This document shows, piece by piece, positions 8,382 through 15,889 of a stretch of 55,717 nucleotides of DNA. This DNA comes from Actinophytocola xinjiangensis. GTDB lineage: Bacteria > Actinomycetota > Actinomycetes > Mycobacteriales > Pseudonocardiaceae. The DNA lies in contig NZ_MSIF01000042.1 in NCBI RefSeq assembly GCF_001921215.1, forward strand, positions 1-55,717. Reading direction: 5' to 3'. How positions within the stretch are numbered: the first letter of the stretch is position 1; each line of letters begins with the position of its first letter. Under the pieces are notes generated by a model. That model did no database searches, was not told the origin of the DNA, and was given only the letters and a program-made list of their open reading frames with translations. The position numbers and the translations under genes were made by a program.

Positions 8382-9354
8382 CGAACCGGCGGCGGACGGG
8401 GTGGCGGCGCTGGAGGAGGCGAGGCTCGACGATTCCCGGATGCGACCGAACGCCGCGCGTCTGGCCGCGTGGGTGGAGTGGCTGCTGCATCCCGAGGAGC
8501 ACGAGTACGACCGAACGGTCATCTATCCGGACGGCACCAAACGCGAAGAGCCGGGCAGGGTCACCATGGCGAACCCGACGCCCGGGCAGTTCGAACCGAT
8601 TGAACGGGACTTCGAGTCGGTGGTGGCGCAGTATCCGCTGGTCGCGCAGTACCTGGACGGTATGGCCGCGTTCTCGACCCAGCGGGTCGAAGCGCACGAC
8701 AGCGTGCTGTCGTTCGGCGCCGCCGCCATCAGGAACGTCTGGTGGCTCGGCGACGCACACATGACGCGGCTGGTCCACGATTTCCCGGACGGTGACGAAT
8801 GGAGCGGCAAGGCAGCCAGAGCAGCCGATCGCTTCATCGGGGACATGAGCGTGATCGTCACCCAACTGGTGAAGATCGCCCAGGAGTTCGTCGACGTCGG
8901 CCCGCAGTACGCGGTGATCGTGAAGGAAGCACGCAACAACTTCGATGCGGCGGCCGCGGCTCTTGTCACGGCATTCGAGGACAAGTTCCACACCAAGACC
9001 GCACCGGCTCCGATCGACATCGCCGGAATCGCTCTGACAGCCGTCACAGCGGGTTTGGTCACCTACATGTCAGGTGGCCTGCTGGGACCGGTTCTCCAGG
9101 ACGCGGCCCTGGCCGCGTGGGCGGCGATGTTCACCGATGCGGCCGGCAAGCTCACCGAGTCGAACACCAACCACGGCACCGTCGACGGCGCACGGTGGAT
9201 CGAACTGGCACAGACCTACATGCGCACCCAGGCGGAGTTCATGGATGACGCGGTCACCGCGATCAACGGTGTGAACCAGCAACTCGTGGACCTGATCGAC
9301 CTGTTCGACGATGACAAGGCCGGGCCAGGGCCGCTCCTGGAGAAGTACCGATGA
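8359..9354 (+). CDS. WXG-containing T7SS-associated protein (cassette copy A, full length)
   Basis: 331 residues from GTG 8359. This start is preferred over GTG 8350 because the homologous gene at 11372 begins at the same codon and an AGGAAGG element precedes it. Residues 30-140 form a conserved N-terminal region (RMRPNAARLAAWVEWLLHPEE, then VAQYLDGMAAFSTQ). A WSG motif at 148-150 opens a helical WXG100-like segment (about 148-215). A hydrophobic Gly/Ala-rich stretch around 222-260 (TAVTAGLVTYMSGGLLG) could insert into membrane. The C-terminus is acidic. It lies between the small YxxxE protein and a lipoprotein, suggesting an exported complex at the cell surface. Function unknown; could be a toxin-like or structural T7SS substrate. 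Confidence 0.75.
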   Translation: MAPPERSDEPAADGVAALEEARLDDSRMRPNAARLAAWVEWLLHPEEHEYDRTVIYPDGTKREEPGRVTMANPTPGQFEPIERDFESVVAQYPLVAQYLDGMAAFSTQRVEAHDSVLSFGAAAIRNVWWLGDAHMTRLVHDFPDGDEWSGKAARAADRFIGDMSVIVTQLVKIAQEFVDVGPQYAVIVKEARNNFDAAAAALVTAFEDKFHTKTAPAPIDIAGIALTAVTAGLVTYMSGGLLGPVLQDAALAAWAAMFTDAAGKLTESNTNHGTVDGARWIELAQTYMRTQAEFMDDAVTAINGVNQQLVDLIDLFDDDKAGPGPLLEKYR

Positions 9355-10760
9355 TGCGACTGCTGGTCGTCGGTTCGCTCGTGACGCTCACGTTGGCCGG
9401 GTGTACCGGCCAGGTCCCCCCGCCACCACCCGACAGAGCCGACATGCCCGCGGTGGAACTCCCGGCGGACCGGGACGAGGCCGCGGTGATCTCGGCGCTG
9501 CGGCGGATCGACCTGTGTGCCGTGCTCCGTACCGCAGCCACCTCGGCCGGTGTCGCCGGCTACGAGGCCATGGCGTTCAGTCCGAGCGCCTGCACCCTGC
9601 GGCTGCGGGGAGACGACCAGGATCGGGTCACGGTCGGTGTGTCGGGCCTGGACTCGGGCCGACGGCTGGCCAGTCCCGCCGTCGTTCTCGGGGGTGCCAG
9701 GGCGTACACCACCAAGGACACCACCGCCTGCGAAATCTGGTTCCCGCTGACTTTCCGGCTGGCGCTCGATCTTCGGCTGGACGCACCGCTGTGCGACCGG
9801 GCGAACAAGCTCGCCGCCGGGGTCGCCGCTGCGCTCGCGGATCCGGCCGGAGTGGCGGCCCGGCCTCGGTGGGAGGCGTGTGAGGTGTTGCGGCGGGCCA
9901 CCGACGCGGAGGTACGGATCGGCAACCTCGACACGTGCACACCGTTGGACGATCCCAACCTCAGGATCGACTTCACGTATCCGACCGACGTCCCGACGTT
10001 CAACGCGAAGCGGACCCGGGTCAATGGGGTGGACGTGTGGCTGGAGACCGCGGACCCATCATCGGGCCCCTTCTGCTCGTTGAGTTGGGCTCCTGTTCGC
10101 GGACAGTTCGTGGTGCGGGTGGCGGCCACGACCTGCGCCAAGGCCGAGCCGCTGGTCGGACCGGTGGACGCTCTGATGCGGCAACCGCCACCGGACGGTG
10201 TTCCACAGGAGCCGTTGCTGTATCCGCCGGACGAGCCGGACCGGGAGTTCGCCGGGGACTGCGCCTTCGCCGATCTCGGCAACCTGCCTCCGCGGGCCTG
10301 CGCACCGCACGTCGGAGGGGCGGCGCCCGACAGTGGTGACGCGTTGCGGGCGTCGGACGAACCAGGCGGTGTCTGCGCACTCGCGCGTGACGCGGTGACC
10401 CAGGAGTTCGGTGACCAGTTCCGGCCCGTTGTCGTGGCCCCGCGCGGGTACTTCGCCTGCTACTTCGTCACGCCGGAGCGGGTGCTGCAGGTGGAGTTCT
10501 CCGTCCGTCCCGACGCCGCGGTCAGTCGCCTGTCTGGTCGCGGCGCGCGCGAGATCGAGGTCGCGGGGCATTCCGGACACGTGACCCCGTACAACGACGG
10601 CTACCGGTACCGCGTCGCCGCGTCGACCAACGCGGACGAACCGGGCGTACTGGAACTCAGTGTCGTCCCAGGCCCGGTCGTGGGGGCCGAAGTTCCCGGG
10701 GACGCGGGCGACAAGGCTCAGGCTGTGTTGGGCGACATTGTGCGGAAGCATTTCGGTTGA
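9351..10760 (+). CDS. Secreted lipoprotein (cassette lipoprotein L1)
   Basis: 469 residues; its ATG overlaps the upstream TGA (ATGA). A short signal peptide ends in the lipobox LTLAGC, with lipidated Cys18, followed by a Pro-rich linker. The mature part starts with a motif shared by all three cassette lipoproteins, LPADRD-x5-SALRRIDLCAVL. It seems to contain two similar halves, each rich in paired cysteines, somewhat reminiscent of the DUF3558 lipoprotein family (tentative). The last 25 codons are nearly base-identical to those of L3 at 14548-14622. It probably sits on the outer face of the membrane. Confidence 0.8.
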   Translation: MMRLLVVGSLVTLTLAGCTGQVPPPPPDRADMPAVELPADRDEAAVISALRRIDLCAVLRTAATSAGVAGYEAMAFSPSACTLRLRGDDQDRVTVGVSGLDSGRRLASPAVVLGGARAYTTKDTTACEIWFPLTFRLALDLRLDAPLCDRANKLAAGVAAALADPAGVAARPRWEACEVLRRATDAEVRIGNLDTCTPLDDPNLRIDFTYPTDVPTFNAKRTRVNGVDVWLETADPSSGPFCSLSWAPVRGQFVVRVAATTCAKAEPLVGPVDALMRQPPPDGVPQEPLLYPPDEPDREFAGDCAFADLGNLPPRACAPHVGGAAPDSGDALRASDEPGGVCALARDAVTQEFGDQFRPVVVAPRGYFACYFVTPERVLQVEFSVRPDAAVSRLSGRGAREIEVAGHSGHVTPYNDGYRYRVAASTNADEPGVLELSVVPGPVVGAEVPGDAGDKAQAVLGDIVRKHFG

Positions 10761-10812
10761 GGGGGGACGGAATTCATCCTGGCGGGTGAACACCGGTGCG
10801 GGAAGTGACATC
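10690..10812 (+). repeat. Direct repeat, right border copy A
   Basis: From GGGGCCGAAGTTCCC through the L1 stop to GTGACATCG, near-identical (about five or six differences in roughly 125 bp) to 14549-14673. After GTGACATCG this copy runs straight into the second leader (TTAACCTACTGA), while the other runs into unique sequence. That is the structure expected of a tandem duplication junction. Confidence 0.85.
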
Positions 10813-10815
10813 GTT

Positions 10816-11015
10816 AACCTACTGATCTGAATTTCACAACGGGATCCCCAGTGGGAGCGGCCCTTTTTTGTGCTTTCTGGACAACTTCTGGAAAACAGCC
10901 TGATCTCCCGTCACCCGCTGCTACGCTCGCTGCGTTGCGTGGTCACCTGACCACGACGCGTACTACTGGGGGCAGGAAGTATACAGGACAACGATTTCCA
11001 CGTGCGCCTGGAATC
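10816..11015 (+). repeat. Direct repeat, leader copy B with decayed terminator and start codon
   Basis: Second copy of the 7800-8000 block, including the ten bases from the 3' end of the E2 gene. The terminator left arm is altered (AACGGGATCCCC), and the position corresponding to the ATG at 7968 is ATA at 10981-10983. The ribosome-binding region GGGGGCAGGAAGT is unchanged. This 220-bp gap (10761-10980) holds no other gene. Confidence 0.9.
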
Positions 11016-11394
11016 CCTGGCGGAGTTCCAGAAGACCCTCCGAACGGTCCTCGGCGACTACACGAACATCGTCGATCTACTCGACGCCGGGAACCCGACC
11101 ACCACCACCGGCGGTCCGCAGGAACTGCTGGGGCAGGCCCTTCTTCCCGGTTCGACCAGGGCCTACGAAGCCAGCCGGACACTGATCGACAACTACACGG
11201 GGCTGTACAACGACATCAGCTCGGCGCACGACGCGATGATCGCCCGCCTGAGAACCGCGGACGAAGCGCTCACCGACAACCGGGAGGGGTACGCACGCCA
11301 CGAGGCCACGCGCGAGTCGGCGTTTCGCGACCTGGCCGGGGAACTGCCCGGCACGGCGTGGGGAGGCGACCGTGGCACCGCCGGAACGGAGTGA
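11002..11394 (+). CDS. Small helical T7SS substrate-like protein (cassette copy B, original start codon lost)
   Basis: Homologue of the 137-aa protein at 7968. The ancestral start is ATA (10981), seven codons upstream in frame, so translation would have to begin at GTG 11002 (VRLESLAEFQ...), giving 130 residues. This GTG lies 22 bases past the retained ribosome-binding site, so expression may be weak. The helix-turn-helix pattern and YARHE (Tyr97 to Glu101) persist, and the reading frame is open to the normal stop. The 23-bp overlap with the next gene is also conserved. Sequence is strongly diverged from copy A outside the first codons. Confidence 0.6.
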   Translation: MRLESLAEFQKTLRTVLGDYTNIVDLLDAGNPTTTTGGPQELLGQALLPGSTRAYEASRTLIDNYTGLYNDISSAHDAMIARLRTADEALTDNREGYARHEATRESAFRDLAGELPGTAWGGDRGTAGTE

Positions 11395-13225
11395 CGAACC
11401 TGTCGGCGACGGTGTGGACGCCCTCACCGAGGCGCGCCTGGAGGGATCCCGGATGCGGCCCAACGCCGCCCGTCTCGCGTCCTGGGTGGAGTGGCTGCTG
11501 CATCCCGAGGAACACGAGCACGACCGGACGGTCATCTACCCGGACGGCACGCGGCGGGAAGAGCCGGGGCCGGTGACCACGGCCAACAAGACGCCGGGAC
11601 ACTTCGACCCGGTCGAGCTGGAGTTCGAGTCTGTCCTGGCCCAGTATCCCCTGGTCGGGCAGTACCTCGACGGTATGGCCGCGTTCTCGACCCAGAAGGT
11701 CGAGCGGACGAACAGCCTGCTGGCGATCGGCGCCGCCGCCATCAAGAACGTCTGGTGGGCCGGCGACACCCAGATGTCGAGGCTGCTCAGCGAGCTGCCG
11801 GACGAGGACGACTGGGGCGGCCCCGCAGCGACGGCGCGAGTTCCCGTCATGAGACGTCTCGCGCTGGTCGGGTGCGTCGCGTTGTTCTGGCTCGCCGGGT
11901 GCACCGGGGACGAGCCGGTGGACCGGGTCACCGATCGTCCCGTGGTGGACCTGCCGGCCGATCGTGACGAGAACACGGTGGTCACCGCACTGCGGCGGGC
12001 GGATCTGTGTTCGGTACTGGGCACCGCGGCCGGGCCGGGTGAGCGGGTGGTGGCGTCGAGCCCGGCCCGCTGTGCGCTGGGCGAACCGTCGCCCGAGGTC
12101 GTGCTCCGGGTGGGGACGCTGGATTCGCAGGAGCGGCTCGTCCTCGCGGCGACCGGGTTCTCGGGGGCCAAGGCCTACGTCGACCAACGCCGGACCGACC
12201 GGTGCGCGATCCACTTCCCGGTCAGTTTCCGGTTGGCCGTCACGCTGGAGACGACCGGGAACTCGTGTGCCAGGGCCGAGGAACTGGCCGACGGTGTCGC
12301 CGCCGGGCTGACGGGGAGCACGGGGGCCGCACCGGTGTGGGAGGCGTGCGCGCTGCTGCGAACGGTTCCCGGGACCGAGCCCGGCCCGGTGGAGGATCTG
12401 GACAGCTGCGTCGACACGAGCAGTTCCGCGACGCTGGAACTGGTCTACCCCCAGGACTTCCCGCCCCCGCTGGCGCGACGCGAGACCATCGGTGGCGCCG
12501 AGGTATGGGCGACGGTCGACACCGATCCCGACCATCCGTCGTGCGCCCTCGAGTGGGCGCCGGCCGCCGAGCGGCTCGTGGTCCGGCTGCGGGCGACGAC
12601 CTGCGAGGCGGTGGAGCCGATGGTGGCGCCGATCCACGCCGAGGCACGGACGCCACCGCCGGAGACCACGGCGACGGGAAGGTTGCTGTACGGCCCGGAC
12701 GAACCAGACCGGCGGTTCGCCGGTGCCTGCGGGTTCGCCGATCTCCGAGGCGCGCGCCCGCAGGCGTGCTCGCCGTTCACGAACGCGCCAGCGGAGGCCG
12801 TCGAGAACCCGTTGGACACCGGGGACGAGCCCGGCGCCGCCTGCGCCCTGGCGCTGGCGGCCGTCACAGAGCACTTCGGCGACCTGCGGGCCGTGGTGGT
12901 CGACGAGCACGGGACTTTCGCCTGCTACTTCGTCGCGCCGGAACGGTTGGTACAGGTGGAGTTCTCCGTCAGCCCTCGGACGACGTTCGACCAGCGGCCC
13001 GGGGCGCGGACGGTCGAGATCGAGGGGCATACCGGGAACGTGTTCACGGAGCGCCCGCCGCGACCCGGCTACCGGTACGTGATCGCCGCGTCGCCCGACA
13101 GCGGCGTACTGCGGCTGCGGGTCACCGCCGGCCCGGTCGCCGGCGCCGAACTCGGCGACGGCGGCGCGAAGGCGGAACGCGTGCTCGCGGACGTCCTGCG
13201 GCAACATTTCGGTGGCCGACGGTGA
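11372..13225 (+). CDS. Fusion: truncated WXG protein (copy B) joined in frame to lipoprotein L2
   Basis: 617-residue open frame. Residues 1-150 align without gaps to the WXG protein at 8359 and end at WGG (148-150), exactly where copy A has WSG. The remaining 180 or so residues of copy A are gone. After nine more residues comes Met160 (ATG 11849), which begins a complete lipoprotein: MRRLALVGCVALFWLAGC with a good lipobox, then LPADRD-x5-TALRRADLCSVL as in L1 and L3. If translation starts at 11372 the signal peptide is internal, so the functional product may be the 458-residue lipoprotein from 11849, although only a weak ribosome-binding site precedes that ATG. Its stop overlaps the L3 start (GTGA). 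Confidence 0.75.
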   Translation: MAPPERSDEPVGDGVDALTEARLEGSRMRPNAARLASWVEWLLHPEEHEHDRTVIYPDGTRREEPGPVTTANKTPGHFDPVELEFESVLAQYPLVGQYLDGMAAFSTQKVERTNSLLAIGAAAIKNVWWAGDTQMSRLLSELPDEDDWGGPAATARVPVMRRLALVGCVALFWLAGCTGDEPVDRVTDRPVVDLPADRDENTVVTALRRADLCSVLGTAAGPGERVVASSPARCALGEPSPEVVLRVGTLDSQERLVLAATGFSGAKAYVDQRRTDRCAIHFPVSFRLAVTLETTGNSCARAEELADGVAAGLTGSTGAAPVWEACALLRTVPGTEPGPVEDLDSCVDTSSSATLELVYPQDFPPPLARRETIGGAEVWATVDTDPDHPSCALEWAPAAERLVVRLRATTCEAVEPMVAPIHAEARTPPPETTATGRLLYGPDEPDRRFAGACGFADLRGARPQACSPFTNAPAEAVENPLDTGDEPGAACALALAAVTEHFGDLRAVVVDEHGTFACYFVAPERLVQVEFSVSPRTTFDQRPGARTVEIEGHTGNVFTERPPRPGYRYVIAASPDSGVLRLRVTAGPVAGAELGDGGAKAERVLADVLRQHFGGRR

Positions 13226-14622
13226 AACGGCTGCTGCTCGCCGGCTGCGCCCTGGTCCTCGCCGCGACCGGGTGCACCGCCACACCCCCACCGCGACACG
13301 AACAGGAGAAACCGCCCGCGGTCGCGCTGCCCGCCGACCGGGACCCGCGGGCGGTGCTCTCGGCGCTGCGGCGGATCGACCTGTGCGCGGTGCTCGACCG
13401 GGGTGCGACCACCGCCGGGATCGAGGGGCACACGGTCCGGGCGGTGTCGCCGTTCGCCTGTGACCTCGACTTCGCCGAACCGCGGTCGTTTCCCGTTCAC
13501 CTGAGAGTCGACCCGTTGCCTTCCGGGAGCAGGGTGACGTTGCCGTCCACCGTGATCGGTGGTGCGCGTGCGTACGTCTTCAGCGACGGCCCCTGCGACG
13601 TCGTTCTGCCGGTGACTTTCACCGTGAGCATCGAGATCATGGACACCGGACGTTCGTGCGCCGAGGCGCAACCGCTGCTCGCCGGTGTCGTCTCCGCGCT
13701 CGGTGACCCGGACCGGGTGACAACCGAGCCGAGGTGGACGGCCTGCGAGGTGCTGTCCACGGCTGCTGTCGGGCATCCCAGCACTGACCTGGGACTGGAC
13801 GGGTGCTCCGACGTGCCGGGGAAACGGGGCTTGTGGTTCGACTATCCGGAGTCCTTCCCCCGGCCGAAGGCCCAGCGGGGGAAGGCCGGGGATCGCTCCG
13901 TCTGGGTGTCCACCGATCCGAGCGACTCGACCTGTGATGTCAGCTGGAAGCCGGACGACGGTCCGCTCGCGATCATCGTCCGCGCGGCGACGTGCGACGA
14001 GGCGCTCGCCATGGTCGCCCCGGTCGATCGGGTACTGCGCCAGCCGCCGCCGGAGGCACGGCCGCAGCGTCCGCTGCTCTACGGACCGGACGAGCCGGAC
14101 AGCCCGTTCGCCGGTGCCTGTGCCTACATCGACGGCTTGGGCTCGCCCGAGCAGTGCGCCCCACTGACGCGGGTGCCGATCCCCGGCGCCGGCCAGCAGT
14201 TGGTGGACCTGGCGGCCGATGACGTGCAGGTGGCCTGTTCGCTGGCCCTCGACCCGGTCACCGAGCACTTCGGTGACCAGATGCGGGCCGTGATCGTGAT
14301 GACTGGGGACACGCCCTTCTGTTACTTGGTCACGCCGCGACGGCAGCTGGAGATCGGTTTCACCGTCAGCCGGTCGACGGTGGCCGACGAGCGGCGGGAC
14401 GGGGCCCGGACGACCGACATCGCCGGACACCGCGCGCTCGTGGCCGACTGCGACGTGATCCTGTGTTCGGTGTCGGTGGCGACCTCGACCGACGCCGAAC
14501 AGCAGGGGGTGCTGAGCGTCACGATCCGGCGTGGGCCGCTTCGGGGGGCCGAAGTTCCCGGGGACGCGGGCGACAAGGCTCAGGCCGTGTTGGGCGACAT
14601 TGTGCGGAAGCATTTCGGCTGA
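13222..14622 (+). CDS. Secreted lipoprotein (cassette lipoprotein L3)
   Basis: 466 residues from GTG 13222, which overlaps the L2 stop by four bases. Signal peptide VKRLLLAGCALVLAATGC with lipobox Cys18, a Pro-rich linker, then LPADRD-x5-SALRRIDLCAVL. Second half contains the shared pattern VACSLALDPVTEHFGDQMRA and CYLVTP. L3 is closest to L1 at its N-terminus, and its last 25 residues are identical to those of L1. L2 and L3 may both be exported to the membrane surface. No known enzymatic motif. Confidence 0.8.
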   Translation: MKRLLLAGCALVLAATGCTATPPPRHEQEKPPAVALPADRDPRAVLSALRRIDLCAVLDRGATTAGIEGHTVRAVSPFACDLDFAEPRSFPVHLRVDPLPSGSRVTLPSTVIGGARAYVFSDGPCDVVLPVTFTVSIEIMDTGRSCAEAQPLLAGVVSALGDPDRVTTEPRWTACEVLSTAAVGHPSTDLGLDGCSDVPGKRGLWFDYPESFPRPKAQRGKAGDRSVWVSTDPSDSTCDVSWKPDDGPLAIIVRAATCDEALAMVAPVDRVLRQPPPEARPQRPLLYGPDEPDSPFAGACAYIDGLGSPEQCAPLTRVPIPGAGQQLVDLAADDVQVACSLALDPVTEHFGDQMRAVIVMTGDTPFCYLVTPRRQLEIGFTVSRSTVADERRDGARTTDIAGHRALVADCDVILCSVSVATSTDAEQQGVLSVTIRRGPLRGAEVPGDAGDKAQAVLGDIVRKHFG

Positions 14623-14673
14623 GGGGGGACGGAATTCATCCTGGCGGGTGAAGACCTGTGCGGGGAGTGACAT
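14549..14673 (+). repeat. Direct repeat, right border copy B
   Basis: Second copy of the 10690-10812 block covering the end of L3 and the first 50 bp after its stop. Identity stops at GTGACATCG, after which unique sequence (CCGGCTTGG...) begins. Confidence 0.85.
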
Positions 14674-14733
14674 CGCCGGCTTGGTAGGGCAGCATCGGTG
14701 CCGGTGAGGGCGAGAGTTACACCTTTTCGGGTA

Positions 14734-14752
14734 TGTCTCCCATTCTGAGACA
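14734..14752. promoter_or_regulatory. Inverted repeat upstream of the Scr1-type regulator
   Basis: TGTCTC-N7-GAGACA, six-base perfect arms, 52 bp upstream of the ATG at 14804. Position and symmetry suit an operator for the adjacent helix-turn-helix protein; the link is inference. Confidence 0.4.
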
Positions 14753-14803
14753 GCACTCGATCGTGTCATTTCTGTCCGGGCGAGATCCTGGTGGGATTTC
14801 TGC

Positions 14804-15652
14804 ATGTCGGACAAACACAGTGCGTCGCGGGCCCGGGCGCTGGCCAATGAGTTGCGGGAGTTGCGGCGGGCGGCGGGGATGACCACCAGGCAGGCCGCCG
14901 ACGCGTTGGGGATCTCTTCGGCCAGCCTCAACCGCAACGAGTTGGGGACTCGGATGCCCTGCGCCGAGGAGGTGTCCGCGCTGCTGGTGATCTACGGGGT
15001 GCACGGTGTCGCCCGGGAGCGGGTGCTCGCGCTCGCCAGGGCGGCCAACCCGGCCGGGTGGTGGGAGACCGGGCGCAGCACCCTGCCCCGGCAACTCCCG
15101 ACGCTGATCACCTTTGAGGCGCAGGCCACGCGGATCACCCACTTCCAGCCGCTGACCGTGCCCGGGTTGTTGCAGACCCACGCCTACACCCGTGCGATCC
15201 GGGAGGCCTCCGGCGCCGTCGAGGACGACACCGAGGCGCAGGTCGCCGCGCGGGCGGGGCGGCAGACCGTGCTCACCCGGCCGAAGAACCCGCCCAGCTA
15301 CGAGGCGATCCTCGACGAGGCCGCGCTGCGCCGGCCGTTCGGCGGGGCGGGGGCGATGGCCGACCAGCTCCGCCACATCGTCGCCGTCGCCGCGTTGCCC
15401 AACGTGACCGTTCGGGTGATCCCGTTCAGCCGGGGGAGTTACCCGCTGTTCGGGCCCTACGTCCTGCTCGAGTTCACCCGCGCCCCGGCGATCGTGCACC
15501 TGGAACACCGGCAGGCCTCCGGGTTCCTCGACCAGCCCGAGGACACCGACCCGTTCCGGCCGCTCACGGATACCCTCAAGGAGTTCGCTCTCGAACCCGC
15601 CGACACCACCGAGTTCCTGGCCAGGTTGGCCGCCGAGTACGACGAGAGGTGA
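14804..15652 (+). CDS. Helix-turn-helix regulator with DUF5753 (Scr1-type antitoxin-like)
   Basis: 282 residues. The N-terminal XRE-type helix-turn-helix (about 12-60) reads LRRAAGMTTRQAADALGIS...LNRNELGTRMP. Residues 95-275 match DUF5753: FQPLTVPGLLQTHAYTRAI, then LTRPKNPPSYEAILDEAALRRPFGG, then a late hydrophobic block. This family pairs with DUF397 proteins and includes regulators of development and putative toxin-antitoxin regulators in streptomycetes. The downstream DUF397 gene overlaps or abuts the stop. Likely autoregulatory DNA-binding protein in the cytosol. Confidence 0.9.
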   Translation: MSDKHSASRARALANELRELRRAAGMTTRQAADALGISSASLNRNELGTRMPCAEEVSALLVIYGVHGVARERVLALARAANPAGWWETGRSTLPRQLPTLITFEAQATRITHFQPLTVPGLLQTHAYTRAIREASGAVEDDTEAQVAARAGRQTVLTRPKNPPSYEAILDEAALRRPFGGAGAMADQLRHIVAVAALPNVTVRVIPFSRGSYPLFGPYVLLEFTRAPAIVHLEHRQASGFLDQPEDTDPFRPLTDTLKEFALEPADTTEFLARLAAEYDER

Positions 15653-15831
15653 GCATGCCCTTCCGGGATGCCGTGTGGCGCAAGTCCAGCTTCAGCAACG
15701 AGACCGAGTGTGTCGAGGTCGCCCGTGACCGCCGCGTCGTCGGTCTGCGGGACTCGAAGAACCCCGGCGGCGGGCGGCTGACCGTCCCGGCCGCCGCGTT
15801 CCAGGCGCTTCGCCAGGCATTCGTCCGCTGA
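15649..15831 (+). CDS. DUF397 domain protein
   Basis: 60 residues from GTG 15649 (overlapping the previous TGA); an alternative ATG is at 15655. It shows the family signature WRKSSFSNETECVEVA then VGLRDSKNPGGG and LTVPAAAFQAL. DUF397 proteins are small partners of DUF5753 regulators; their molecular role is not settled. Translational coupling with the regulator supports a two-gene unit. Confidence 0.9.
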   Translation: MSMPFRDAVWRKSSFSNETECVEVARDRRVVGLRDSKNPGGGRLTVPAAAFQALRQAFVR

Positions 15832-15889
15832 CGTCCGGTCTGTCCTGGTACCGTCCCGCGTGCCTGGGGACGGCACGAAGGACACGGCC

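Noticed and set aside
11849-11851. Treating L2 as a wholly separate gene with its own strong start
   Set aside because: Only a weak ribosome-binding site precedes the ATG and the frame is continuous with the WXG remnant, so both options are stated in one entry.
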